From Silvimonas iriomotensis (GTDB lineage Bacteria > Pseudomonadota > Gammaproteobacteria > Burkholderiales > Chitinibacteraceae): a stretch of 64,000 nt of DNA. The translations under genes and the position numbers were made by a program. Below, one piece after another: positions 42,379 through 50,286 of the stretch (within the stretch, counting starts at the first letter, position 1; every line of letters starts with the position of its first letter). The stretch spans positions 558,001 to 622,000 of the forward strand of contig NZ_BMLX01000002.1 of assembly GCF_014645535.1 (NCBI RefSeq), given 5' to 3'. The notes under the pieces were generated by a model that saw only the letters and a list, made by a program, of their open reading frames with translations, was not told where the DNA came from and ran no database searches.

Positions 42379-42759
42379 ATGCACTTTCGCACCCGTAGAT
42401 TGCTGGCACTCTGGCTTGGCCTGATCGCCATGAGCCTGTTTGTGCTGGCCCCTGTGGTCAGCCAGCTCATCATGGCTGGCCGCAGCACGCCTGTGGTGGT
42501 GGCAATGTGTTCGGTGAGTAATCCGCACGCCGGCCAGCTGCTTGAACACGGCGCCAGTGCGGACACCATGGCGGCCTGCGACTACTGCACCTTGCAGGCC
42601 ACCCATCTGTTGTTGCCTACCCTGCCGCAACTGGCGCCCGCGATCGTGCCGCTGGTGGCGGTACTGCGCCTGCCGCATCTGCCGGTACGGGCGTTTGCGC
42701 CGGCGGTGTTCCCGCTGGCGCGGCCGCGCGCGCCGCCGTTGTTCTCTGCCTTGATCTGA
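42379..42759 (+). CDS. DUF2946 family protein
   Basis: This 126-residue protein has an N-terminal membrane helix or uncleaved signal (LLALWLGLIAMSLFVLAPVVSQLIM). The CDYC motif is preceded by 'MCSV' and 'GQLLEHGASADTMAA'. The DUF2946 family carries such a CxxC or H/C cluster and is often found next to TonB-dependent copper or siderophore receptors, as here. The role may be metal binding in the periplasm. Confidence 0.78.
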   Translation: MHFRTRRLLALWLGLIAMSLFVLAPVVSQLIMAGRSTPVVVAMCSVSNPHAGQLLEHGASADTMAACDYCTLQATHLLLPTLPQLAPAIVPLVAVLRLPHLPVRAFAPAVFPLARPRAPPLFSALI

Positions 42760-42834
42760 CCCTTTTTTGGCCAGTGAGCCCGCCTGCACCAGGCGTGCTG
42801 CTGGCTGCCGGTTTTATTTTGCAGAGAACCCATC

Positions 42835-45189
42835 ATGTTTATTTCGCAATCCATCCGCGCGGGTGCGTCCCGTCACGCCCCGACCCTGCTGGCGCTCGCG
42901 CTCAGCGGCCTTACCCTCAATGCCCGCGCCGATGAGGCCGCCACGCTGAACCGGGTTGATGTCACCGGCCAGCAATCCTGGGCCGACCAGCACCAGTTAC
43001 CACAAACCACGGCCAGCATTACCCGCCAGGATATCAGTACCACCATCAACGCCATGGATACCGAAGACGCGCTCAAGTACATGCCATCGGTGCTGGTGCG
43101 CAAACGGTTTATTGGCGATACCCAGGCACCCATGGCCACCCGCACGACGGGTATCAACGCCAGCGCGCGCAGCCTGATTTACGCCGACGGCATTTTGCTG
43201 TCGACCCTGATCAACAACAATAACGGTAATGGTTCGCCGCAGTGGTTCATGGTCACGCCAGACCAGATCGACCGCATCGATGTCATGTACGGCCCGTTTG
43301 CAGCGCAGTTTCCCGGCAATTCCTGGGGTGCGGTCACGCAGATCACTACCCGCATGCCTCAAAAGCTGGAAGGCAGCGTGGATGTCAGTGTCAGCACGCA
43401 GCCCTTCAAGCTATACGGCTACAGCAGCAAGGCGCCGGCCGAACAATACAGCGCCAATATCGGCAACCGCAGCGGCGACTGGTCATGGTGGCTCAGCGCC
43501 AGCCATCTGGACAGCTTCAGCCAGCCCTTGAGTTTTGCCACGGTCAGCCAGTCCACCACGCCCGCCAGCGCCAGCCTGCCGGTGGTAAGCGGCGCCTGGG
43601 CCGACCGCAACCGCACGGGTGGCGCCATTCAGGTGATTGGCGCGGGCAATCTGATTCACACGCTGCAAGACAACGCCAGCCTGAAACTGGCGTATGACTT
43701 CTCTCCCGATGTACGCGCGCTGTACAGCCTGGGTTACTGGCAAAACAGCAGCAAGGCCACAGCCCAAAGCTGGCTGCAAACGGCAGACGGCGCGCCGTAC
43801 TACGGCGCCAGCAGCGGCAGCGTCAATCTGGGTGGCTATGCGTATTCCGCCAGCACCATCGCCGGCCAGTTCTCCAGCAACAACATCGAACAACAACACC
43901 TGATGCAGGGCCTGACTGTCGGCACGCGCCATCCGGGTGTGTTCGACTGGCAAGTGGCGCTGAGCCAGGTGCGGTATCTGCAAGATGAAAGCCGCCTCTC
44001 TACCGGCCTTTACCCTGCGGCCCAGAGCGGCGGTGCTGGCCGGATTACCGATATGCAAGGCACCGGCTGGGCCACGGCTGACGTACAGGGCACATGGCGG
44101 CCCGATGGCCCCGGCGGCACGCATGCTTTCAGCACCGGCGTGCATCTGGACCAGTTCAAACTGTCCAGCCCCACCTGGAACACCAGCAACTGGGTATCTG
44201 GCGACAACGGCACGCTGTACAGCAACGCGCTGGGCAAAACCCGCACCAGCGCGCTGTGGGCGCAAGATGTCTGGCGGCTGGCGCCGGACCTCTCGGCCAC
44301 GCTGGGTTTGCGCTACGAACAATGGCGCGCCTTTGACGGCTATAACTACGCCACCACCAGCAAAGGCAACGGCGTGGCGATCAACCAGCCAGGCGTGAGC
44401 GATAGCGGGTTCTCGCCCAAGTTGTCGATGACCTGGGCCGCGACCGAGGCGTGGTCGGTAACGGGCTCGTTTGGCAAGGCACTGCGGTTTCCCACTGTGG
44501 GCGAGTTGTACCAGAGCGTGCAGACCGGCACGACCTACGTGCAGGCCAACCCCTACCTGAAACCGGAAAGCGTGTTATCGGGCGAACTGGCCCTGGTGCG
44601 CGATACCGGCAACGGCCCGCTGCGCCTGTCGGTGTTTGACGAGTCCGTGTCTGACGCGCTGATCTCGCAAACCGCCAGCATTGCCGGTTACGCCACGCCG
44701 GTTTCCTTTACGCAGAACGTGACGCGCACGCGTGAAACCGGCGTGGAACTGGCGCTGGATCAGCATCACGTACTGGTGCAGCCACTGTCGTTGTCGGGCA
44801 GCGTGACCTGGGTGGATAGCCGCATCGTGGCTGATGACAGCTTTGTGCCGACCACGCCAGGCAGCAGCGCTGTGGGCAAACAGGTGCCGTATATCCCCAC
44901 CTGGCGCGCTACGCTGGCGGGCACCTGGCACTTTGATGAACGGCTGGCTGCGACACTGGCCGGGCGCTATAGCGCGCGGGTTTATGCCACGGTTGATAAC
45001 AGCGATATCAATCCGTCTGCCTATCAGGGCTTTGACGAATTCCTGGTGCTCGACGCCCGCGTGAGCTGGCAGATTGACCCGCACTGGCAAGGCGCGGTGG
45101 GCATCGACAACCTGAATAACCGCAAGTATTTCCTGTATCACCCGTTCCCGCAGCGCACCTTCTATGCGCAACTGAAGTACGCGCTGTGA
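42835..45189 (+). CDS. TonB-dependent outer-membrane receptor
   Basis: This 784-residue protein has a signal peptide (ending NARA/D), a TonB-box-like 'LNRVDVTGQ', and a plug domain ('SITRQDISTTINAMDTEDALKYMPSVLVRKRFIGDTQAP...GINASARSLIYADGILL...PDQIDRIDVMYGPFAAQFPGNSWGAVTQITTR'). The beta-barrel ends 'RKYFLYHPFPQRTFYAQLKYAL', including terminal aromatic. The ligand is unknown; DUF2946 next door suggests copper, a Fur-like site suggests iron. RBS AGAG precedes ATG 42835. Confidence 0.92.
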   Translation: MFISQSIRAGASRHAPTLLALALSGLTLNARADEAATLNRVDVTGQQSWADQHQLPQTTASITRQDISTTINAMDTEDALKYMPSVLVRKRFIGDTQAPMATRTTGINASARSLIYADGILLSTLINNNNGNGSPQWFMVTPDQIDRIDVMYGPFAAQFPGNSWGAVTQITTRMPQKLEGSVDVSVSTQPFKLYGYSSKAPAEQYSANIGNRSGDWSWWLSASHLDSFSQPLSFATVSQSTTPASASLPVVSGAWADRNRTGGAIQVIGAGNLIHTLQDNASLKLAYDFSPDVRALYSLGYWQNSSKATAQSWLQTADGAPYYGASSGSVNLGGYAYSASTIAGQFSSNNIEQQHLMQGLTVGTRHPGVFDWQVALSQVRYLQDESRLSTGLYPAAQSGGAGRITDMQGTGWATADVQGTWRPDGPGGTHAFSTGVHLDQFKLSSPTWNTSNWVSGDNGTLYSNALGKTRTSALWAQDVWRLAPDLSATLGLRYEQWRAFDGYNYATTSKGNGVAINQPGVSDSGFSPKLSMTWAATEAWSVTGSFGKALRFPTVGELYQSVQTGTTYVQANPYLKPESVLSGELALVRDTGNGPLRLSVFDESVSDALISQTASIAGYATPVSFTQNVTRTRETGVELALDQHHVLVQPLSLSGSVTWVDSRIVADDSFVPTTPGSSAVGKQVPYIPTWRATLAGTWHFDERLAATLAGRYSARVYATVDNSDINPSAYQGFDEFLVLDARVSWQIDPHWQGAVGIDNLNNRKYFLYHPFPQRTFYAQLKYAL

Positions 45190-45692
45190 CCGGGCCTGGC
45201 CGGTGTCGCCCTGGCGCCGGCCGGCCGGGGTGGGCGGTCAGAATCTGTCAGCCCATCCTTTCATCCTGAAAAAGCCTGGCGCAAATCCGTGCAGTATATG
45301 GATCAATGCGCCGGGTCATCCATGGTGTCTGGCTGTACCAGAATGGGGCATGAAACGGGCGCGATACAAAAAAACAACAACCGGCACACCACTTGTACCT
45401 GACATATCACCGCTGATCCCGGTCAGATGGATCAGGCTGGAATGCACCAAATTGCTGCGTTCTGTCATTTCTTTCCTTCTCACAAACTGACAGCCGCGTT
45501 TGTCAGACTTTAGTAATTACTTAAATTTCTTTTGACAGGCAAACTCATTTGTCATCAACATAAGTAAATACCCTGATACCGTCTATCCGCAAGGATGGAC
45601 CCCGTTTACAGAGGAAACGGGCGTGTCGCAGCGGTAAAACAATCAAAACACGGTCCAGGCAAAAAGCCGGGCCACACCAGAAAAACGAAACC
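45190..45692. promoter_or_regulatory. 503-base regulatory region before the pilin cassette
   Basis: There is no gene. The AT-rich part at 45480-45575 holds TTGTCA/TAAATT and TTGACA elements and several TGTCA/TGACA half-sites (45246, 45400, 45463, 45488, 45501, 45533, 45550). It includes the dyad CTGACA-N8-TGTCAG at 45487-45506. A structured leader follows at 45577-45636. An open 95-codon frame here has no coding character. Confidence 0.5.
45577..45636 (+). ncRNA. Candidate three-helix leader RNA of the pilin cassette
   Basis: Helix P1 pairs TACCG (45577-45581) with CGGTA (45632-45636). P2 is TCTATCC-GCAA-GGATGGA (45582-45599), a 7-bp stem (one G-U) with a GNRA tetraloop. P3 is CCCGTTT/AAACGGG (45601-45607, 45615-45621) with a 7-base loop. 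The three stack around a compact junction 57 bases before the first pilin ATG. It does not carry the conserved bases of the c-di-GMP-I riboswitch I know. It could be a new regulatory element or a chance fold. Confidence 0.4.
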
Positions 45693-46166
45693 ATGCCTGC
45701 TCATCACCACAGAGCGGTCTGCCCCTGCGCGGGCAAACCGTCTGCCGGGTTTACGCTCATTGAACTGATCGTGACCATGGCGATCATTGCCATCCTGACT
45801 GCCGTTGCCTTGCCGGCGTACCAGAACTACATCATCCGCAGCAATATCAAGTCGGCCGGGGCCGATCTGGTCGCGCTGGCACTGGTGGTGGAAAACGCCC
45901 ATCAGCTGACCTTCAGCTATGCCTCCAGCACCAATGGCATCACCAGTGCCACCAGCGGTTTTGGCGCATTCGGCCCCACGGTGGGCAATCTGTTTACGTA
46001 TTCGCTGACCAACAACGGCTCTGCCACGCCGGCCTACCAACTGGCCGCAACCGGCAACAACAGCACCATGGTGGCCAACTGCAAGCTGACCCTGGACAGC
46101 AACGGCAGCCGCACGTTTGCCAGCGGCAGCGGCACGCGGGCGTGCGGGTACCAGACATCGTGGTAA
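45693..46166 (+). CDS. Type IV pilin/PilE-like subunit
   Basis: This 157-residue protein has a long leader (about 18 residues) and the cleavage site AG/FTLIELIVTMAIIAILTAVALPAYQNYI, typical of PilA/PilE-type pilins with Glu5. The C-terminus has a Cys pair ('NCKLTLDSNGSRTFASGSGTRACGY'), a small D-loop. It is first of a five-gene cassette, and its stop overlaps the next start. Confidence 0.88.
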   Translation: MPAHHHRAVCPCAGKPSAGFTLIELIVTMAIIAILTAVALPAYQNYIIRSNIKSAGADLVALALVVENAHQLTFSYASSTNGITSATSGFGAFGPTVGNLFTYSLTNNGSATPAYQLAATGNNSTMVANCKLTLDSNGSRTFASGSGTRACGYQTSW

Positions 46167-46675
46167 GGGCAACGGACCGGTTGCAGCGCGGGTTCACGCT
46201 GGTCGAGATGATGATTGTGGTGCTCATCGTGGCCTTGTTCCTGCTGCTGGGGGTGCCGCTTACGGCCCGCTGGGTCGGCAGCGCCAACGTCAACTCCGCC
46301 ACGGTGAGCTTCACCCAGGGCGCGGCCATGGTGCGTTCGCGCGCGCTGCGCAATACGGGCGGCGTCGCCCTCAGCGCGCCCTCGGCCTATCTGATCCTGA
46401 TCAATGGCAACGCCACCGCCACGGCGGGCGGCACGGTGTGCGTGCAGGACGCCACCACCGTCGGCGGCCTCAATTGCGATAACGCGGTCTGGATGGCGCG
46501 GCTGCCCAATGGCACCTCTGCCACCTTCAATGGCGCCAACGCGCAGTGTCTGGCGCTCACACCCGGCGGGCTGATCACTTCGGCAACGCTGGGCAGCACC
46601 ACCTGCGGCGCCACCGGCGTCTACGCCATTTCCACCATTCAAGGCGTCAGCGGAGGCCCCAGTGCGCTCAACTAG
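46160..46675 (+). CDS. GspH/FimT-like minor pilin
   Basis: This protein is about 171 residues with a GTG start overlapping the previous stop (GTGGTAA). The leader ends QRG/FTLVEMMIVVLIVALFLLLGVPL with Glu5. The mature part 'VNSATVSFTQGAAMVRSRALRNTGGVALSAPSAYLILINGNATATAGGTVCVQDA' is the FimT/GspH beta domain with Cys residues. A GTG at 46142 is an alternative. It is probably part of a pilus-tip complex. Confidence 0.82.
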   Translation: MVRATDRLQRGFTLVEMMIVVLIVALFLLLGVPLTARWVGSANVNSATVSFTQGAAMVRSRALRNTGGVALSAPSAYLILINGNATATAGGTVCVQDATTVGGLNCDNAVWMARLPNGTSATFNGANAQCLALTPGGLITSATLGSTTCGATGVYAISTIQGVSGGPSALN

Positions 46676-47096
46676 ATTATTCCGGACAGCCCGTCAGCAA
46701 GCGGGCTCCACACTGCTGGAAGGCATCATTGCCGTGCTGTTGCTGGCGATTGTCGGCATGGGCATCACCTTTACGCTGTCTCGCGTGGCGCTGGCGCAGA
46801 CCACGCTCAATGCGCAGAACAGCGTGATCTCGCAATTGCGATCCGGCCTGCAAAGTATCAGCGTGAGCAACAGTTTTGCCTCGGCCACGGCGGCATCGAC
46901 CACCTGCAATATCAACATGGCCAGCACCATGCTGCTGGGCGCGCAGGCGTCGGTCACCAACCAGACCAGTTGCACGCTGAACACCGTGAGTATCTCCATC
47001 GGGGGGGGCAGCGTTACCGGCAGCGGCCGCTTGCCGCAGATCTCCAACGCCGTGAACGACAGCAAGCTGGGCGGCACGTTGACGGTGAACAACTGA
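46662..47096 (+). CDS. PilV-like minor pilin
   Basis: This 144-residue protein has a GTG start overlapping the previous stop. The leader ends QQAG/STLLEGIIAVLLLAIVGMGITFTL, the PilV pattern with Glu5 and the LLEGIIAVLLLAIVG helix. The mature body is Ser/Thr/Asn-rich with two Cys. It is third in the cassette. Confidence 0.8.
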   Translation: MRSTRLFRTARQQAGSTLLEGIIAVLLLAIVGMGITFTLSRVALAQTTLNAQNSVISQLRSGLQSISVSNSFASATAASTTCNINMASTMLLGAQASVTNQTSCTLNTVSISIGGGSVTGSGRLPQISNAVNDSKLGGTLTVNN

Positions 47097-47097
47097 C

Positions 47098-47907
47098 ATG
47101 CGCGCCCCTGGCAATCAGACGCGCCGGCAAGCCGGCTGGAGCATCATCAGCCTGATGGTGGGCATGCTGGTATCGATGCTGGTCATCTTGTCGATGCTGT
47201 CGCTGTTCCGGGTGGTCTCGACCAATGTCGTGCACCCGACGACCGGCATGCAGCCGACCGCATCGCAAGACCGGCAGATTGCCACGGCGCTGTTGTCTGT
47301 GCAGACGTTGTTGCAGAACGCTGGTTATGGCTATTACCCGCAGGCCGCGCACAACGTGAACGTCATGCTGGTCAGTGGTGCCAGCAAAACCCTGGTGAGT
47401 GCGCCGGTGGCCGGGCTGACCGGCAACACCCTGGCCGCGACCTCGACCATCACCGTCAGCGGCACCGTGCAAAGCATTGCTTCGGGCACGGTCACGCCGC
47501 CGCTGGCCAATGCCGTCAACGCCCTGTTCTGGGAAACCGCCGGCAGCACCGTACCGGCCAGCGCCAGCAGCGCCCAGTGCTACGGCCTGTTGTCTGACAC
47601 CAGCAGCCTGAGTAATGGCAACGCCGCCAACGCCTTGTATCTGCTGCAGGCCAACGGTAGCTGTTCACCGGTCAATGCCAACTGGAACAACATCAACTGG
47701 ACGGTCACGCCCCTGATCAGCAGCGGACTGATGCTCAGCCCGGTTACGTTTGCCGCCCAGGAAACCACCTGCTGGCCCTTCAGCACGCTGGTTGGCGCCA
47801 ATGCGCCCAGCGGGCTTTATGTGCAATTGAGCTGGAGCACCAACAGCACCAGCGCCTTGTCCAGCGCGGCCAAATCCTGGTCGAGCTGTCTGCCCAACAT
47901 CAGTTAA
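47098..47907 (+). CDS. PilW-like minor pilin lacking Glu5
   Basis: This 269-residue protein has the cleavage-like site QAG/WSIISLMVGMLVSMLVILSML. The helix length fits PilW, but residue 1 is Trp and residue 5 is Ser. The body starts 'HPTTGMQPTASQDRQIATALLSVQTLLQNAGYGY', matching PilW ('QTLLQNAGY'). It starts one base after the previous stop. The odd helix may mark a subunit at the very tip. Confidence 0.75.
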   Translation: MRAPGNQTRRQAGWSIISLMVGMLVSMLVILSMLSLFRVVSTNVVHPTTGMQPTASQDRQIATALLSVQTLLQNAGYGYYPQAAHNVNVMLVSGASKTLVSAPVAGLTGNTLAATSTITVSGTVQSIASGTVTPPLANAVNALFWETAGSTVPASASSAQCYGLLSDTSSLSNGNAANALYLLQANGSCSPVNANWNNINWTVTPLISSGLMLSPVTFAAQETTCWPFSTLVGANAPSGLYVQLSWSTNSTSALSSAAKSWSSCLPNIS

Positions 47908-47918
47908 GCGGCATTCTC

Positions 47919-50105
47919 ATGATGATTCATCACGCCACCCAACCGTTCCTGCCATCACGCCAGCGTGGTCTTGCCGCCATATTGCTGGTCATGCTGGTGG
48001 GTTTGTCGCTGACCGTCACCGTGCTGGGCACCATGCACTATGTGCGCGCAGAACAAGACAGCGCGCTGACCACGCACGCCGTCACCACCGCGCAGATGAA
48101 AGCCTGGGATGGAGTGGAGGCGTTCCGCCAATATCTGAACGCGCTGGGGCAAACCCAGGCCGCAGCCCTGCCCACCAGCGCGCCGGGCAATGTAGTGAGT
48201 ATTTCTGGCGGCAGTGTGGCCAGCGGGATCAGTGGCGTGGTCACGGCGGTAAACACCGGTGCAGCCAGTTGCAGCAGCGGCACACAAGTGACGGCCAGTT
48301 TTACCGGCAACAACGCCGCCGCAAGCGATATCAAGGCCGCCGCCACGGTCGAGGCCGTGTATTGCGTCACCACCAGCGGCAGCGGCACCACCACCCCGCC
48401 CGGCAACGTCAGCGGCGGCATGGTGATCTACGGCAACCTCAATACCTCCGGCAATATCAAGTTTGCCGGCGATGCCAGCGCCAACATGACCGTGGTCGGC
48501 AACCTGACCGACAGCGGCACGCTTGATGGCGTCAACAATCTTTACACCACGGGTTCGGTCAATCTGAGTTCCACCGGCACGGTGCAGAACATCCTGGCGC
48601 AGGGCGATGTCACCATTGGCAACTCGGCCAGCTTCCAGTCGGTCAGCTCGCAAGGCAATGTCACCATCACCAACAACGCGACCATTACCACCATCAACGC
48701 CAATGGTTCGGTCACGTTCAGGAACTCCTCCACGGTCGGCACCGTCAACGCGCTGGCCGGCGCCACGGCCAACGGCCAGCCCTCCACCACCACCGTGGGC
48801 AGCGGCGGTGTTACCACGGCCGGCGCGCAAACCATTACCAATGTGAACACCAATGGCACGCTGAACCTGAACAACGCCACGGTAAAAAACCTGGCTGCGG
48901 CGGGCAGTCTCAACTTCCAGGACAACTACTCTGCCGTCAAGGCGGGAACTGTTGGCACCGGCTTTTTGCCCACGGGCAAGACGGGAACAACCAACAGCAG
49001 CAATGTGACCTTCCTGCAGGGGTTCATGCCCACGTATGCCGCCAACACCGTACCGGTGCCAGGCGTAACCGTGCCCCCGCCGCCCACCATTGATGCCTGG
49101 GCCAACCGCAATCTGGCCAACTATGCGTTTGATGTCGACAGCAACAACTTCATCCGCGTCAACATTGCCGACGTCAACGGCGTATCGGTGAATTCGGGCG
49201 CGGCGGCGACCACCTCGGTCAGCGGCACCGCCATTCCGGCCGGGGCCTGGTATGTGCTGGGCAGCGGCGCCAACCAGGACATGCTGTGCCCGACCAGTAC
49301 TTACAGCGCCGGCAGTTGCACCATTCGCGTGTGCTATTCCGGCTCGCAGTACAACAGTTGTTTTGGTACGCCTTCAGTCAGCGGCGCCGTCCCGACCTGG
49401 AGCGTCAATGGCGTCGGCAGCAGCGAGCCGCTGCCACCTGGCATTGTCTGGTTCAACGGGAATGTCAATCTGGGTCTGGGCACCTGGTTCAATACCGTGA
49501 TGGCAACCGGCAACATCACCACCAGCGCCAACAACGTCACCTACGCCCCTAATTACGTTGGTTATGGCAATGTTGCCAACCCCAACCCGAACGCCAAAAT
49601 TGGCACGGCCGGCATCTGTGTGAACAACCCGTTCAACAGTGCCACCGCCATGACCAGCAATTACCCTTCGCAGAATCTGTACCCCACCAACCTGTGCCCC
49701 ACGCCACCGGCGCCCAACTGCGTGCCCTCAGCGGGCAACAATTATTGCGGCTACAAGGGCGCTGCCAACCCGATGGCCAATATCGCGCTGTACGCCGGCG
49801 GCTACATGCCACCCGGCACCACGTTCAGCGGTGGCACGGTCACCCTGGGCGCCAGCACGACCATTTTCGGTAATGTCATCAGTGCAGATACTGTCTCTTT
49901 TGGTGGCAGCACCTATGTGGCCGGTTATGTGAATGCCTTTCAGCAAAGCCAGAGTAATGCTTCAAGTTTTGCGGCTTCGACCACCATCGACCTGACCAAT
50001 TACCCGCCCACGTTCAACCCTTGCGTAGCCCAGGCCGGTTGCAACAGCGGCAGCGGCGGGGCCGGGGTGACGACCACGACCGTGATGTGGACACGATATA
50101 AATAG
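47919..50105 (+). CDS. PilX-like protein with large beta-solenoid-like body
   Basis: This 728-residue protein has a PilX-type start: 'SRQRG/LAAILLVMLVGLSLTVTVLGTMHYVRAEQDSALTTHAVTTAQMKAWDGVEAFRQYL'. From residue 160 it becomes repetitive and Asn/Thr/Ser/Gly-rich: 'MVIYGNLNTSGNIKFAG', 'VVGNLTDSGTLDGVNN', 'GDVTIGNSASFQSVSSQ', 'GNVTITNNATITTINAN', 'GSVTFRNSSTVGTVNAL'. This is a ~17-residue periodicity suggesting a right-handed beta-helix. The C-terminal third has many Cys (CPTSTYSAGSCTIRVCYSGSQYNSC) and a final solenoid-like segment. PilX is normally about 200 residues. It is probably a surface-exposed tip adhesin. A terminator follows. Confidence 0.78.
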   Translation: MMIHHATQPFLPSRQRGLAAILLVMLVGLSLTVTVLGTMHYVRAEQDSALTTHAVTTAQMKAWDGVEAFRQYLNALGQTQAAALPTSAPGNVVSISGGSVASGISGVVTAVNTGAASCSSGTQVTASFTGNNAAASDIKAAATVEAVYCVTTSGSGTTTPPGNVSGGMVIYGNLNTSGNIKFAGDASANMTVVGNLTDSGTLDGVNNLYTTGSVNLSSTGTVQNILAQGDVTIGNSASFQSVSSQGNVTITNNATITTINANGSVTFRNSSTVGTVNALAGATANGQPSTTTVGSGGVTTAGAQTITNVNTNGTLNLNNATVKNLAAAGSLNFQDNYSAVKAGTVGTGFLPTGKTGTTNSSNVTFLQGFMPTYAANTVPVPGVTVPPPPTIDAWANRNLANYAFDVDSNNFIRVNIADVNGVSVNSGAAATTSVSGTAIPAGAWYVLGSGANQDMLCPTSTYSAGSCTIRVCYSGSQYNSCFGTPSVSGAVPTWSVNGVGSSEPLPPGIVWFNGNVNLGLGTWFNTVMATGNITTSANNVTYAPNYVGYGNVANPNPNAKIGTAGICVNNPFNSATAMTSNYPSQNLYPTNLCPTPPAPNCVPSAGNNYCGYKGAANPMANIALYAGGYMPPGTTFSGGTVTLGASTTIFGNVISADTVSFGGSTYVAGYVNAFQQSQSNASSFAASTTIDLTNYPPTFNPCVAQAGCNSGSGGAGVTTTTVMWTRYK

Positions 50106-50136
50106 CGTTTGATGACAACAGCCTCCGAGCACTTGG

Positions 50137-50165
50137 CAGCCTTCGTTTGAAGGCTGTTTTTTTTT
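50137..50165 (+). terminator. Intrinsic terminator after the pilin cassette
   Basis: CAGCCTTC (50137-50144), loop GTTT and GAAGGCTG (50149-50156), followed by T9. It lies 31 bases past the PilX-like stop. Confidence 0.92.
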
Positions 50166-50174
50166 GCCTCTCAT

Positions 50175-50241
50175 TTTGCAACAATGTTGCATTTTGTGTT
50201 TATTCCGGTAGCATGCGCGACAAATGCAACATTGTTGCAAA
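50175..50241. promoter_or_regulatory. 20-bp perfect inverted repeat, candidate double operator
   Basis: TTTGCAACAATGTTGCATTT (50175-50194) and its exact reverse complement (50222-50241) are 27 bases apart. Each arm is itself a dyad (TGCAACAnTGTTGCA). A TTGCAT/TAGCAT promoter pair could lie between and within them. It lies 45 bases before the second TonB receptor. The regulator is unknown. Confidence 0.7.
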
Positions 50242-50286
50242 TTCCCGTTTCGCCATCCCCGGCATTCACAAAGAGAGAGCAAATCC

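Noticed and set aside
45203-45490. 95-codon frame before the pilin cassette
   Set aside because: It has no ribosome site, no recognisable fold, and lies over the regulatory half-site cluster.
45577-45636. c-di-GMP-I (GEMM) riboswitch
   Set aside because: The three-helix outline with a GNRA loop is similar, but the conserved GACGCAAAGCC-type core is missing, so I do not name it as that class.
48421-48960. CRISPR-like short repeats
   Set aside because: The repeats here are degenerate codons of the beta-solenoid units in the PilX-like protein, without identical repeats or spacers.
50222-50286. Start of the second TonB receptor at 50224
   Set aside because: That start lies inside the inverted repeat and would put 21 extra residues before a normal signal peptide; 50287 has a ribosome site.
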